Origin: CAZJAH01 sp964544155
GTDB taxonomy: Bacteria > Bacteroidota > Ignavibacteria > Kapaibacteriales > UBA2268
Reading direction: 5' to 3'
Assembly: GCA_964544155.1 (NCBI GenBank)
Contig: CAZJAH010000014.1
Coordinates: 1-62,666 of the forward strand
DNA length: 62,666 bases
Part shown: piece by piece, positions 24,942 to 34,238 of the stretch
Numbering within the stretch: the first letter of the stretch is position 1
How the letters are laid out: each line of letters starts with the position of its first letter
Notes under the pieces: generated by a model
Told to the model about the DNA's origin: nothing
Database searches by the model: none
What the model saw: the letters and a program-made list of their open reading frames with translations, nothing else
Position numbers and translations under genes: made by a program

Positions 24942-27113
24942 TTAATACTCTTTGTAAAATTCACTTCTCTTATCGACAATTTTGGCGTCTTCCTTGAGCT
25001 GGGTAATGAACTGCTGGAACATTTCCTGCTGCGTGTTAGACTGCATCATTGTCAGGTATTCCTGCATTTCATGTTCGATGGTTTCATCATCAGGAACATC
25101 TCTTCTGTTAACCTGGACTATGTAATAGCCTTTTTCTCCGCGAATTGGTTCGGAAACTTCTCCGACAGGCATATCGAATACCATTGTCGTAAAGGGAACA
25201 TCCTGGCCCAATCCGGGAATGCTACCGTTCATTCTCACTTTATCGGCTGTCCGTATATCCAATTCGGGATTTGTTTCAGAAAGCATGCTGAGATCATCCT
25301 GCCCTTTAACTTTTTCATAAACTTTTGCCGCGCGGCTTTCGAGCGCGTCCAGCTTTTTCCTTTTGATAAGTCTCTTCTTTATTTCTTCCTTTTTATCTTC
25401 GTAGGGAATAATGCCTGCCTGCCTTACTTCGCTCACCTGAGCAACCACAAAACCGAAATTCTTAAGATTTAATGGTTCTAAAACGTCATTTTGATTAACC
25501 AAAAACGCCTGATCTGCTAAGTACTTAGAACCGAGTACGGGCATATCGTTCGAAAACAGCGCCGTCATATTAGGATTCTTACCGATCTTTTTAGACAATT
25601 CATCGAAAGAAGCGCCTTCCTGGATTTGCTTGGCAAAAGAAAAAGCATCTCGGTATAGCTGGGATTCGGTTATCCTTGACATTTTAGGAGCTATAACTAT
25701 TTCACTGTATTTGATTTCTTCGCCGGCTCTGTCGAAAACCTTAATAACATGATACCCGAACTGTGTTTCCACAGGCCCTGCGACTTCTCCCGGCTCGAGA
25801 GCGAAAGCGGCTTCTTCAAATTCAGGGACCATTCTTCCTTTTTCAAAATACCCCAGGTCTCCGCCCTTTGGGCCGGTAGGCCCGGTAGAATATTCACGCG
25901 CCAACATAGCAAAATCTTCGCCGGCTTTAGCTTTCTTTGTGACTTCCCTTGCTATCGCCATCGCGCTGTCTTTATTCTGACCGAAGTCTATAAGCACGTG
26001 GCTCGCTTTGATCATGGCTTTTTCAGCGGGCCTTCTGTCATCCAGCCTGAAGAAGTATGTACCTTCATTTAGCACGTAGGGCCCGTCGACCTGGCCTTCT
26101 TCCATATTGGCAATAAAACTGCTGACCATTTGGGGTAGTTCATTAATGGTCATATAATCATGAGTCTTACCTGCGTACTCACTGAGCTTAATGTCAAAAA
26201 GGCTGTCCATTTCCTGTTGGTTTTGAGCTTTTTGCAGGGAGTTAAGTACATCGCTTATCCTTCTTTGCGCTCTTGTGGAATCATCAGGAGAGGGTACGAG
26301 CGGGAAATTGATATACTTCAACCTGCGCTGTGCTTTCTGCTGATAGTATTGCTTGTTGTTTTCGTAAAATTCCTTTATCTCTTCATCGCTTACTTTTATT
26401 TCCGAATCAGGTATCTGGTTTGTATTGAGGGCTATAAAACTTATATCAGCCATGGCGTGTTCTTTCCTGTATTGCTCTTTGGCAAATCCCGGAGAAACAA
26501 TAGACGCGGAAGAAAGCACCAGATTAACGATTTTTTCGTTTTGCTTGCGCCTTCTTATATCTCTTTCATTCTGGATAAGGAAATTCCTTAATTCAGCGAG
26601 TGCTTCACGTCTTTCGGCTTCCGAAGCATCCTGCATACTTCTTGAGATATAACCTTCCGGGTTAGTTACAAGCTGTATGTATTGATCGCGCATAAAATTA
26701 CCTGCGGAATCAGTAAAACTCTGTCTGAGGTTTTGAGGGGGCTGTTCTATCATAGATTCCGCTACTTCTTTATCAGTAACGACTATGCCGGATTTTTTGG
26801 CAAGGTTATCAAGCAGTTTCTGCTCAACAAGCGATTGCCATACCTGGCGCCTGATCTGTGTTTCGTCAACTTCTGCGTCAGGATCCTGCTGCATTCTTTG
26901 GTTATCCATTTGCAATTTAACGAGGTCTTCATATTCCAGGTAGGATATTTCCTCTCCGTTAATTTCGCCAATAACGGCGTTTTGAGGGTTCTTCCCGGAT
27001 TGGATGATATCCCCGATGTTGGCGTCGCTTAGTACCATGAATCCCACAAATACAACCGCGAAAATCGCCAGAGCGTAAGGCGACATCTGCCTTATTCTTT
27101 CAAATGTTCCCAT
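24942..27113 (-). CDS. PpiD/SurA-like periplasmic peptidyl-prolyl isomerase
   Basis: 723 residues. One N-terminal membrane helix (about 14-30) follows a short cytoplasmic MGTFERIRQMSPYA. SurA-N-like helical region with IGEINGEEISYLEYEDLVK (about 47-65) and helices to about 200. A parvulin (PPIC) domain lies at about 365-470, marked by ASHVLIDFG and by GPKGGDLGYFEKGRMVPEFE, QFGYHVIKV. The C-terminal part (480-720) contains a second, degenerate parvulin-like region. Proteins like this are membrane-anchored foldases that help exported and outer-membrane proteins fold. Single leftward gene closed by a terminator. Confidence 0.92.
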   Translation of the reverse strand: MGTFERIRQMSPYALAIFAVVFVGFMVLSDANIGDIIQSGKNPQNAVIGEINGEEISYLEYEDLVKLQMDNQRMQQDPDAEVDETQIRRQVWQSLVEQKLLDNLAKKSGIVVTDKEVAESMIEQPPQNLRQSFTDSAGNFMRDQYIQLVTNPEGYISRSMQDASEAERREALAELRNFLIQNERDIRRRKQNEKIVNLVLSSASIVSPGFAKEQYRKEHAMADISFIALNTNQIPDSEIKVSDEEIKEFYENNKQYYQQKAQRRLKYINFPLVPSPDDSTRAQRRISDVLNSLQKAQNQQEMDSLFDIKLSEYAGKTHDYMTINELPQMVSSFIANMEEGQVDGPYVLNEGTYFFRLDDRRPAEKAMIKASHVLIDFGQNKDSAMAIAREVTKKAKAGEDFAMLAREYSTGPTGPKGGDLGYFEKGRMVPEFEEAAFALEPGEVAGPVETQFGYHVIKVFDRAGEEIKYSEIVIAPKMSRITESQLYRDAFSFAKQIQEGASFDELSKKIGKNPNMTALFSNDMPVLGSKYLADQAFLVNQNDVLEPLNLKNFGFVVAQVSEVRQAGIIPYEDKKEEIKKRLIKRKKLDALESRAAKVYEKVKGQDDLSMLSETNPELDIRTADKVRMNGSIPGLGQDVPFTTMVFDMPVGEVSEPIRGEKGYYIVQVNRRDVPDDETIEHEMQEYLTMMQSNTQQEMFQQFITQLKEDAKIVDKRSEFYKEY

Positions 27114-27408
27114 TAATAGGTTTCTCCTTGGATCTTATTACTAATTAGTATATTTTTCTTTGCTTATATTAATTAAAACTACAAAATTAGTCCCGAATAA
27201 TTAAATTTCCAATTTTAATTTATCGCGCTTCTCATCCTTATGTCGGTTTAACAATCTGAATTATCATAAATTAGACGCATCATAGCTTTTTTTCTTAAAA
27301 GTTCAAATTTTAGCATAGCAAAATAATACTTTAGTTTTAATGAAATAATTAAATTTTCGCTGCGTTAAATTATTATTGAATTTAGTAAGATATAATTATT
27401 ATAAAATC

Positions 27409-28263
27409 ATGAACTTAGGTAAATTTAAGATCGACGCCGTCGATACAGGTATTTTCGGCCTTGATGGCGGATCTATGTTTGGCGTAGTGCCTAAAGCTAT
27501 CTGGAAAAAAGCCTATGACGAAGGTGATTCGGAAAACAGGATTCCACTGGCTGCACGGCTAATGCTCATCAGATATGATGATAAAATAATACTTGTCGAT
27601 ACAGGAAACGGTACAAAGTATGATAAAAAATTTCAAAAAATATTCGATATCGACAGAGATAATTCCGATATTAATGTAGGCCTGAAAAAGTTCGGCCTGC
27701 AAAGAGAAGATATAACCGATGTAATACTGACGCATCTGCATTTTGACCACGCCGGTGGCGCTACTATGCCCGACTCTTCGGGTAAACCAGTGCCAACCTT
27801 CCCGAACGCGAAATACTATGTGCAGAAAGATCAGCTTGAATGGGGCAAAAATCCAACTCTAAAGGACAAAGGCTCCTTCATTAAAGATGACTTTATGCCT
27901 CTTGAAGCCGATGGAATGTTGGAAACACTGGATGGTGACGGAGATCTTTTCCCGGGTATCAGCATGATTAACGTACACGGCCATACCAAAGCAATGCAGA
28001 TGGTTAAAGTATCCGACGAGGGAAGCTCAATCCTGTACGCTGCTGACTTATGCCCGACAGGTACACATATAAGGCTGCCTTTTATTATGGGATATGATAA
28101 TTTTCCGCTCACTGCCCTTGAAGAGAAAAAGAAATTTTGGCCTCAGGCCGCTGATGGTAACTGGATAATATTCTTTGAGCATGACGCGAAAATTCAGGCC
28201 GGAAGAATCGCTTACGGGAAAAAGGATTTTGAGCTTACAGAAAAGATTATTATTTCTGAATAA
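27409..28263 (+). CDS. MBL-fold metallo-hydrolase
   Basis: 284 residues counted from ATG 27409, which gives the usual N-terminus (LGKFKIDAVDTGIFG); an upstream in-frame codon at 27376 adds only Tyr/Asn-rich sequence. The metal site is TxLHFDHAGG with HxHxDH near residue 108, plus HGHTKAMQM and the ligand Asp in YAADLCPTGTH. Typical of the broad family that includes lactonases and other hydrolases; the substrate cannot be told. Its 3' end runs into the 21-bp tandem repeat, and a Rieske protein gene follows on the same strand. Confidence 0.88.
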   Translation: MNLGKFKIDAVDTGIFGLDGGSMFGVVPKAIWKKAYDEGDSENRIPLAARLMLIRYDDKIILVDTGNGTKYDKKFQKIFDIDRDNSDINVGLKKFGLQREDITDVILTHLHFDHAGGATMPDSSGKPVPTFPNAKYYVQKDQLEWGKNPTLKDKGSFIKDDFMPLEADGMLETLDGDGDLFPGISMINVHGHTKAMQMVKVSDEGSSILYAADLCPTGTHIRLPFIMGYDNFPLTALEEKKKFWPQAADGNWIIFFEHDAKIQAGRIAYGKKDFELTEKIIISE

Positions 28264-28271
28264 TAATTTTA

Positions 28272-28343
28272 ACCACGATATAATAGAGCAGAACCACGAT
28301 TTAATAGAGCAGTACCACGATATAATAGAGCAGAACCACGATA
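28272..28343 (+). repeat. 21-bp tandem repeat, about 3.4 copies
   Basis: Units at 28272-28292, 28293-28313 and 28314-28334 plus a 9-nt partial. The consensus is ACCACGATATAATAGAGCAG plus A or T. Units 1 and 3 are identical; unit 2 differs at two bases. The repeat fills almost all of the 90 nt between the MBL stop and the Rieske start. With a period divisible by three it leaves an alternative frame (28175-28357) open, encoding a repeated heptapeptide HDIIEQN, whose stop overlaps the Rieske ATG as ATGA. Confidence 0.93.
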
Positions 28344-28353
28344 AAAAATTAGA

Positions 28354-28752
28354 ATGACAATTAAGCAGTATGAAGAACTTGAGATAAAGGGCGGAAAATA
28401 CCTGAGGCTGTGCCGCTCGGATGAGTTGGTGGAAGGCAAAGGGCTTAAAGTAATAATTGACGACGACCTGGATAAGCAGGTCGCGGTGATCAGGCTTGAA
28501 GGCAAGCTCTATTGCCTGTTTAATATATGCCCTCACAGGCACGCGGACAGAATTCACGAAGGCATACTGGATAAAAATGAACTTACAGTTATGTGCCCGC
28601 TTCACGGATGGACTTATTCACTTGAAACGGGAAACAATATTAACGCTAAGCAGGGAATTAAAGGCCTGAAAACTTTCGAGGTATTTGAAGATCACGGATA
28701 TATTTATATTGAAAAACCCCGGCTGGATATCCCCAAATGGAGAAAGATCTGA
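28354..28752 (+). CDS. Rieske [2Fe-2S] ferredoxin
   Basis: 132 residues, one Rieske domain. Cluster ligands: C59 and H61 in ICPHRHAD, and C81 and H84 in MCPLHGWTYS. No signal peptide or membrane helix, so a soluble cytosolic electron carrier, in the size class of NirD and dioxygenase ferredoxins. The ATG overlaps a stop of the repeat-encoded frame. QueG follows directly and its reading frame overlaps if an internal ATG is used. No oxygenase or nitrite reductase is encoded nearby, so its partner is unknown. Confidence 0.9.
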   Translation: MTIKQYEELEIKGGKYLRLCRSDELVEGKGLKVIIDDDLDKQVAVIRLEGKLYCLFNICPHRHADRIHEGILDKNELTVMCPLHGWTYSLETGNNINAKQGIKGLKTFEVFEDHGYIYIEKPRLDIPKWRKI

Positions 28753-28753
28753 T

Positions 28754-29695
28754 TTGAATTTGAAGGAAAAAATTTTCAATAAAGCCAGAGAGCTAGGCTT
28801 CGATAAAACGGGGGTTGCTAAAGCATCGCCTTTCGGAAGAGAGATTGAAAATTACGAGGATTGGCTCAGGCGCGGCTACAATGCTTCTCTGGGATATATG
28901 GAAAGAAACCTGCACAAAAGGGCCGACGTGCGCGAGATACTCCCTTCGGCAAAGAGCGTTATAGTATTGGCGATGAATTATTACACACCTTTCAAATATA
29001 AGCCCGCCGGCGGCAAGGAAACTTACGGCAGGATTTCCAGATATGCCTGGGGAACCGACTACCATTACATTATAGAGCCAAAGCTAAAAGAAATTGAGGA
29101 ATTTATACGGGAAATTGAACCGAAGGCGGAATCACGCTCTTATGTCGATACCGGCCCATTAATGGAGCGCCAGTGGGCCGTGCGCGCCGGCATTGGCTGG
29201 CAGGGTAAGAATGGGAATGTGATCTCGCCGGAATTCGGGAGCTGGTTCTTTATAGGAGTGATTATAAGCAGCCTGGAGCTGCAGCCTGATGTTCAGATAG
29301 GAGAAATGTGCGCTCAATGCACTAAATGCATTAATGCCTGCCCTACGGGCGCCATTACTGAGCCGCAAGTTGTTGACGCCAATAAATGTATTGCTTACTG
29401 GACCGTGGAAGCCAAGCCCGATATTGAAATCCCCGATGAAGTAGGGTCAAAATTAAATAACAGGGTGTTCGGGTGTGATATATGCCAGGAAGTATGCCCC
29501 TGGAACAAGAAGGCTCAGAAAAACTGCATGAAAGATTTCTTTATGCCCCGAGGCCTTGAAACGGAGCTGGAGCTCGATGATATTGATAACATGATGCAGG
29601 AGGAGTTTTCCAGGCGCTTTAGCAAGAGTCCCGTTAAAAGAACGAAGATCGCCGGACTGAAGAGAAATGCAAGAACAATTCGCCGCTTACAATAA
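28754..29695 (+). CDS. queG: Epoxyqueuosine reductase
   Basis: 313 residues from TTG 28754, two nt after the Rieske stop; this start is preferred because the family N-terminus (KEKIFNKARELGFDKTGVAKA) begins there, while the ATG at 28685 lies inside the Rieske gene. Catalytic Asp is D132 in SYVDTGPLMER. Two [4Fe-4S] clusters: C186, C189, C192, C196 and C212, C241, C244, C248. The enzyme reduces epoxyqueuosine in tRNA to queuosine using cobalamin. Somewhat short at the C-terminus, lacking the HEAT-repeat extension of some homologues. Confidence 0.93.
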   Translation: MNLKEKIFNKARELGFDKTGVAKASPFGREIENYEDWLRRGYNASLGYMERNLHKRADVREILPSAKSVIVLAMNYYTPFKYKPAGGKETYGRISRYAWGTDYHYIIEPKLKEIEEFIREIEPKAESRSYVDTGPLMERQWAVRAGIGWQGKNGNVISPEFGSWFFIGVIISSLELQPDVQIGEMCAQCTKCINACPTGAITEPQVVDANKCIAYWTVEAKPDIEIPDEVGSKLNNRVFGCDICQEVCPWNKKAQKNCMKDFFMPRGLETELELDDIDNMMQEEFSRRFSKSPVKRTKIAGLKRNARTIRRLQ

Positions 29696-29818
29696 TAATA
29701 AGATTAATTATTATTATGGATAAAACTGTGGCCGATGTCATTAATTTGACTTGCAGTGGGGTATTTATTCCTTTAAATCATGAAATTACTACTTATAGCG
29801 CAAATTAAGGGATATTCT

Positions 29819-30784
29819 TTACCTGGTGCGGGCAAGGTCCGCTCGGGGAGAATCTATTGTATGGTAAATGATTATTTGACCGGGATTGAGCAGCTCAACG
29901 TCATCGGGCACAATAAATGACGGCATGAGTATGCCTGTTGTATCGTTTATTATCTGCTCTAAAGTCAGATAGGCTTTTATGTTCTGCCTGCTAAGCCCGG
30001 AAACCCTTTCAATACCTCCCCTGACAGTTAAATTAAGCCGTGGAGGCATTAATTTATGATTCTTTGGGAGCTGGCCGCCCTCAATTTCCACAGGCACATC
30101 ATAAAATGTCAGATCAACTGATTGCTGAATATTCGCTCTAAGAGTAATTTTTTCAGGTTCCATGCTGACTATTACATAAAATGTATCCAGAAGCATTATT
30201 TCAGTAACTAAATCGGAACGCACATCGCTGAATTCCTTTCTGACTGTTTTCCAGCTTTTAATATCACGTATCAGCCTGTCATTGCCTTTTATGGTGACGC
30301 TGTCGGGCTGAAGCCTTAAATCACCTGTCAGTACAAATCCTTCCCTGGGCTGTATTTCCACATCGGGACGGACCGGTATTTTATAAGTGCCTATTGCGCC
30401 TGTTTTTAATAGCAGATTCTCAGGAATAACATCTTTTTGCTCAACATTAGTTATGAACCGTATGCCCTTCATGATTTCATTTCTGCTTATCCTGTAAACA
30501 GAATCTTGGATTTGAATATTACTAAGGTCAATTTCAACTTTTTTTGAAGAATTAAAGAAAATCAAATTAAAAAGATGCCATCCCATTCCGTGAACTTCAA
30601 TGGTTATTTCATCAGGCAGAGGTGTTTCAATGGCCCTGTCACGGGGTATCTGTACATCAAGCGGTACCTGCACACGCGTTGAATATTCGCTGTTAAGGCT
30701 GGTATAGCCCCATAGCGCCATAGCAAAGAGCACCGCTCCCCAGAATGACTTCGATTTAATCAGTTTGCGAATTTTTTGTTTCAT
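29819..30784 (-). CDS. YbbR-domain membrane-anchored protein
   Basis: 321 residues: short basic N-terminus, one membrane helix (about 13-30: FWGAVLFAMALWGYTSL), and then beta-rich extracytoplasmic sequence with YbbR-type repeats (for example PLDVQIPRDRAIETPLPDEITIEVHG, and a later VPVEIEGGQLPKNHKL). In Firmicutes YbbR proteins (CdaR) regulate a diadenylate cyclase; whether that holds here is unknown, as no cyclase gene is adjacent. The ATG overlaps the dnaG stop by four nt (ATGA), so translation is likely coupled to primase. Confidence 0.82.
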   Translation of the reverse strand: MKQKIRKLIKSKSFWGAVLFAMALWGYTSLNSEYSTRVQVPLDVQIPRDRAIETPLPDEITIEVHGMGWHLFNLIFFNSSKKVEIDLSNIQIQDSVYRISRNEIMKGIRFITNVEQKDVIPENLLLKTGAIGTYKIPVRPDVEIQPREGFVLTGDLRLQPDSVTIKGNDRLIRDIKSWKTVRKEFSDVRSDLVTEIMLLDTFYVIVSMEPEKITLRANIQQSVDLTFYDVPVEIEGGQLPKNHKLMPPRLNLTVRGGIERVSGLSRQNIKAYLTLEQIINDTTGILMPSFIVPDDVELLNPGQIIIYHTIDSPRADLARTR

Positions 30785-32640
30785 GCGTTTATCCTGCCGT
30801 TTCTCAGATTTGACAGAGAATGATCGATTTCTCCAATTGCAGTCAGTGATTTAATTTGTAAATCATAATTGTCGTTCGATTTAAGCTCTTCAATAAGTTC
30901 ATGCCTTCTTTTCTCCAGCCTTGTGATTTCCAGACGTATGACAGCATCTTCCATTTGCTGATCAATGTTTTCACTTATGCTGAAATTCGTGAATTTATCC
31001 CAGGAATCACTGGGAGTTTCCCCGTGCATAGCTATCCCTGTGAGTATTTCTTTATCAGGCTTATTGACTTCTTCCGAATCCATAATCGATTTTAGCGGAT
31101 CGTCGTTGCTATACTCAAGGATTATTTCAAAAAGTTTTTGCGCTATGGGCGTGATCATCCTTTCCGGCGACATTTCGTACCTTTCTACCATAGAGCTCAG
31201 CTCATCAAGTCCCTGAAGGGCTATATGCAGCAGCAGAAATTCCTCCGGGAGCAGTTCCTGAACCATGTCTCTTTCATTATCTCCGCTTTCGTTCTTCACG
31301 GCAGCTGATTTTTTAATTATCTCTTTCTTTCTTTCGCTCTTATAGAAAGAAGATTTCTCTCGGTATAGAGCATCTATCTGCCCCGCGCTAAGGTCAAACT
31401 TGCTGCTTAGCTGCTGAATGTAAAAATCATGCTGAAGCCTGTCAGGTATAGCAGTTATAAGTTTAAGCATTTCTCTTGCGGCGTCAGCCTTTGTTTGCGG
31501 GCTGTCGAGCCTGCCTTCGGCTTTGATCCTCTCGAACTTAAAATCCATAAAGCTTGCGGCGCTCTCGAGCAGCAGTTTAAATGACGCTGGCCCGGAATTA
31601 TTTATCAGGCTGTCAGGATCTTCGCCTTCAGGCAGGGTAACTATCCGTACTTCGAATCCTTCGCCTAAGGCAAGCTCCAGGCCTCTTTCAGCGGCCTGCT
31701 GTCCTGCTGTATCGGCATCGTAAACGAAATATATTTTCTTAGCATAGCGGCTTATCAGCTTCAGCTGCCCGGGTGTGAGCGAGGTTCCGCTGGAAGCCAC
31801 CGCGGTATCGAATCCTGCCTGATGCAATGATAGTACGTCCGCGTATCCCTCAGCCATAATGGCGTAGCCCTTATTCCGGATACTATTCTTCGCCTGAGAT
31901 AATCCGTAGAGAACATTGCTTTTATCATAGATAAGCGTTTGAGGCGAATTGATGTATTTTGGCTCGTCCTTGTTTTCTGTCATGCGCCTGGCGCCGAATC
32001 CGACCACTCTGCCCATAAAGTCCGTAATGGCAAACATGGCTCTTCCCCGGAAGCGGTCGTAGGTGGAATTCCTTTCCTCATTTTTAATGATCAGGCCCGC
32101 GTCGAGCAGTGTTTCTTCCTTAAATCCTTTTTTCATGAGAGAGCTTTTAATATAATCCCATGAATCAGGGGCATAGCCCAATTGAAAATCATTTATAGTG
32201 CTGTCGCTAAAGCCTCTTTTCTTGAAATAAGCGTATGCTTTTTTGCCGTCATTATTTTTCAGAGTGGATAAGTACAATAGTGAAGCTTCACTTATGGCAT
32301 TGAGCGCGGCTTCGCGCCGGTTTGTTTTTTTAACGGAAGCCGTGCTGTCGGAAGGCAGTTCAATACGCAGCCTTTGCGCCAGGGATTTAGCGGCTTCGAG
32401 AAATGTCATGCCGTTATAATCCATCATAAAGCTGAAAACATTTCCGGCCTTTCCACAGCCGAAGCACTTGTATATCTGCTTTTCCTGTGATACTTTGAAG
32501 GATGGCGTCTTTTCATTGTGGAAGGGGCACAGGCCTACATATTCGCGGCCTTTTCTGCGAATATCAACAAATTCGGAAATAATTTCCACTATGTCCGCTT
32601 CTCGGCGGATCTCCTCTATTTTTTCTTCGGGTAGTATCAA
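30781..32640 (-). CDS. dnaG: DNA primase
   Basis: 619 residues. N-terminal CHC2 zinc finger with C38, H41, C59, C62; the RNA polymerase core with YRFRGRAMFAITD-like sequence; Toprim domain with AEGYADVLSLHQAG and metal-binding VYDADTAGQQAAERG; a C-terminal helicase-binding region of low conservation (about 430-619). It makes RNA primers at the replication fork. The usual neighbour rpoD is not present; instead a YbbR gene is coupled downstream. Confidence 0.96.
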   Translation of the reverse strand: MILPEEKIEEIRREADIVEIISEFVDIRRKGREYVGLCPFHNEKTPSFKVSQEKQIYKCFGCGKAGNVFSFMMDYNGMTFLEAAKSLAQRLRIELPSDSTASVKKTNRREAALNAISEASLLYLSTLKNNDGKKAYAYFKKRGFSDSTINDFQLGYAPDSWDYIKSSLMKKGFKEETLLDAGLIIKNEERNSTYDRFRGRAMFAITDFMGRVVGFGARRMTENKDEPKYINSPQTLIYDKSNVLYGLSQAKNSIRNKGYAIMAEGYADVLSLHQAGFDTAVASSGTSLTPGQLKLISRYAKKIYFVYDADTAGQQAAERGLELALGEGFEVRIVTLPEGEDPDSLINNSGPASFKLLLESAASFMDFKFERIKAEGRLDSPQTKADAAREMLKLITAIPDRLQHDFYIQQLSSKFDLSAGQIDALYREKSSFYKSERKKEIIKKSAAVKNESGDNERDMVQELLPEEFLLLHIALQGLDELSSMVERYEMSPERMITPIAQKLFEIILEYSNDDPLKSIMDSEEVNKPDKEILTGIAMHGETPSDSWDKFTNFSISENIDQQMEDAVIRLEITRLEKRRHELIEELKSNDNYDLQIKSLTAIGEIDHSLSNLRNGRINA

Positions 32641-32735
32641 TTTTAAAAATAAAAAAAACGCCTGAACAATTTTTTGTCAGACCTAATTAAATCATTTTTT
32701 TTATTAAAATGCATTATTTTTTTATTTGAAAAACA

Positions 32736-33233
32736 TTAAGCCGATATTTTAACCTCGGAATCATCGCGGCATTCCTCCAAAAGCTGGGCAATTGTCATGT
32801 TTTTTTCCGGGTGAACGGCTGCTGAAGCTATTTCCGCTGCGGGCTTTAGTACGAACTTCCTTTCGTGCATCCTGGGGTGCGGCACAATGATTTTTTCATT
32901 ATGGCAAACATCAGAGCCATATAGTAAGATGTCTATATCAATTTCCCTTTCGTGCCATTTATCCCGGTGTTCCCTGCCGTGGAGATATTCCGTGCTTTTA
33001 AGTATCTGTATGAGTTCATACAGTCCTAAGTCCGTATGAGCGGAGGCGGCAATATTGAGGAACCAACCCTGCTCTTTAAAACCGACCGGCTCTGTTTCAT
33101 AATAAGAAGAAACCCTGACATCACGCAGTACTCCCGAGCTCTCAAGCGCACTTATCACTTTATCCAGTGTTTCTCTCCTGTTGCCGATATTGGCTCCCAG
33201 TGAAAGAAGCACAAAAGTACCTTTGTTAGTCAC
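32736..33233 (-). CDS. folK: 2-amino-4-hydroxy-6-hydroxymethyldihydropteridine diphosphokinase
   Basis: 165 residues from GTG 33233, overlapping the folB stop by eight nt; an ATG at 33257 gives a longer N-terminus than the family needs and a 32-nt overlap. Motifs: LLSLGANIGNRRETL, YYETEPVGFKEQGWFLNIAA, and the catalytic loop WHEREIDIDILLYG followed by VPHPRMHERKFVLKP. It pyrophosphorylates the pterin in folate synthesis, directly after the FolB reaction. Part of a folB-folK pair. Confidence 0.93.
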   Translation of the reverse strand: MTNKGTFVLLSLGANIGNRRETLDKVISALESSGVLRDVRVSSYYETEPVGFKEQGWFLNIAASAHTDLGLYELIQILKSTEYLHGREHRDKWHEREIDIDILLYGSDVCHNEKIIVPHPRMHERKFVLKPAAEIASAAVHPEKNMTIAQLLEECRDDSEVKISA

Positions 33234-33603
33234 GTTCAATGGTCTGCTCCACTTCAATATGGCTTACCACCCTTCTCATTGGCACGGCCATTTTCCTCAG
33301 CCTGACTGTCGCCTTTACTAATATTGGGAATTTATCCAAAATGGTTGAAAGTATCTCATGCGCGAGAGTTTCCACCAGATTGTAGCTTTCATTGCTGATA
33401 GCTTCAGAAATGCAGAACATCGCTTCTTCGTAATTAAGGGCGTTGCGTACTTCGTCGTTTATTATGGCCGTTTTGGCGTCGTAGTACATGTCCAGATCAA
33501 CTTCATATTTGCCGCCAAGCTGCTTTTCTTCGTTTTTGACGCCGTGATAAGCGTAATATTCCGCTTTTACTATGGATAATTTTGTTAATGACTGCTGTTT
33601 CAT
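33226..33603 (-). CDS. folB: Dihydroneopterin aldolase
   Basis: 125 residues. Family motifs: EYYAYHGVKNEEKQLGGKYEVDLDMYYD near the N-terminus and NYEEAMFCISEAISNESYNLVETLAHEI with the substrate Glu. It converts dihydroneopterin to hydroxymethyldihydropterin plus glycolaldehyde. Followed by folK with overlap; other folate genes are not in the window. Confidence 0.93.
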   Translation of the reverse strand: MKQQSLTKLSIVKAEYYAYHGVKNEEKQLGGKYEVDLDMYYDAKTAIINDEVRNALNYEEAMFCISEAISNESYNLVETLAHEILSTILDKFPILVKATVRLRKMAVPMRRVVSHIEVEQTIERD

Positions 33604-34238
33604 AATGAACTCAAAATAATAATATATAATAGACTGTTTGTTTTCTTATAAATTGTCATAATCAGATTAAGCAAATTTAAATAATTCTGAATGATTTATC
33701 TATACCGTTAATGAACACGCATGCTTTAGCATGATAGAGTAAAAAGCTTTATTCTGATATTGGCCTGCCCCTGGAATTTTTTCTAATACATGAATTAATA
33801 ATGAATGATAAGTGAAGCATGTAAAGTTAATGTTCATTTTTCATATTGCTGTTTGGGAATTAATTATTATATTTCGTGCAAATCATAGGAATGAAAAGAA
33901 AAAATGACTAATGGGATGAAGTATGCTGTTTAACGATATTAATTTCACAATAAACCCGTTTTATTACTTTAATAAAATAATTGCGTTGCTAAGCGCAATA
34001 TAAAATTTAAGCTTAGCTAAAAGGTGAAAAAAATATTAACTGAGCCTAAACTTATTATTCCTATAAATCGTTGTAAGCGGTCAAAAAGTCCGAATTAAGA
34101 AAATAATCGTAAGTAAAGCTATGAATGCCGGCTCCAGAGCATCAAAGATCAATCAATCGCATCATTTATTCATGATGGCTAATGTGACTGCAGCCGGCAG
34201 CGAATTGTGATAATGTTTAAACTATATACAGGCATAAT
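33604..34238. other. Long AT-rich intergenic region upstream of the respiratory block
   Basis: 635 nt with no credible gene in six frames. It holds two small perfect hairpins without T-runs: CATGCT-TT-AGCATG (33720-33733) and ATTGCG-(8)-CGCAAT (33980-33999). It must contain the promoter of the ACIII operon and of folB. No promoter can be named with confidence. Confidence 0.5.

Noticed and set aside
28272..28343. CRISPR array
   Set aside because: Repeats are directly tandem without spacers and no cas gene is present.
28048..28605. 185-codon minus-strand frame
   Set aside because: Antisense to the MBL and Rieske genes; kept open by the 21-bp repeat.
33604..34238. Hidden small gene or RNA before actA
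   Set aside because: Only two short hairpins and no frame with coding character; too little to call.
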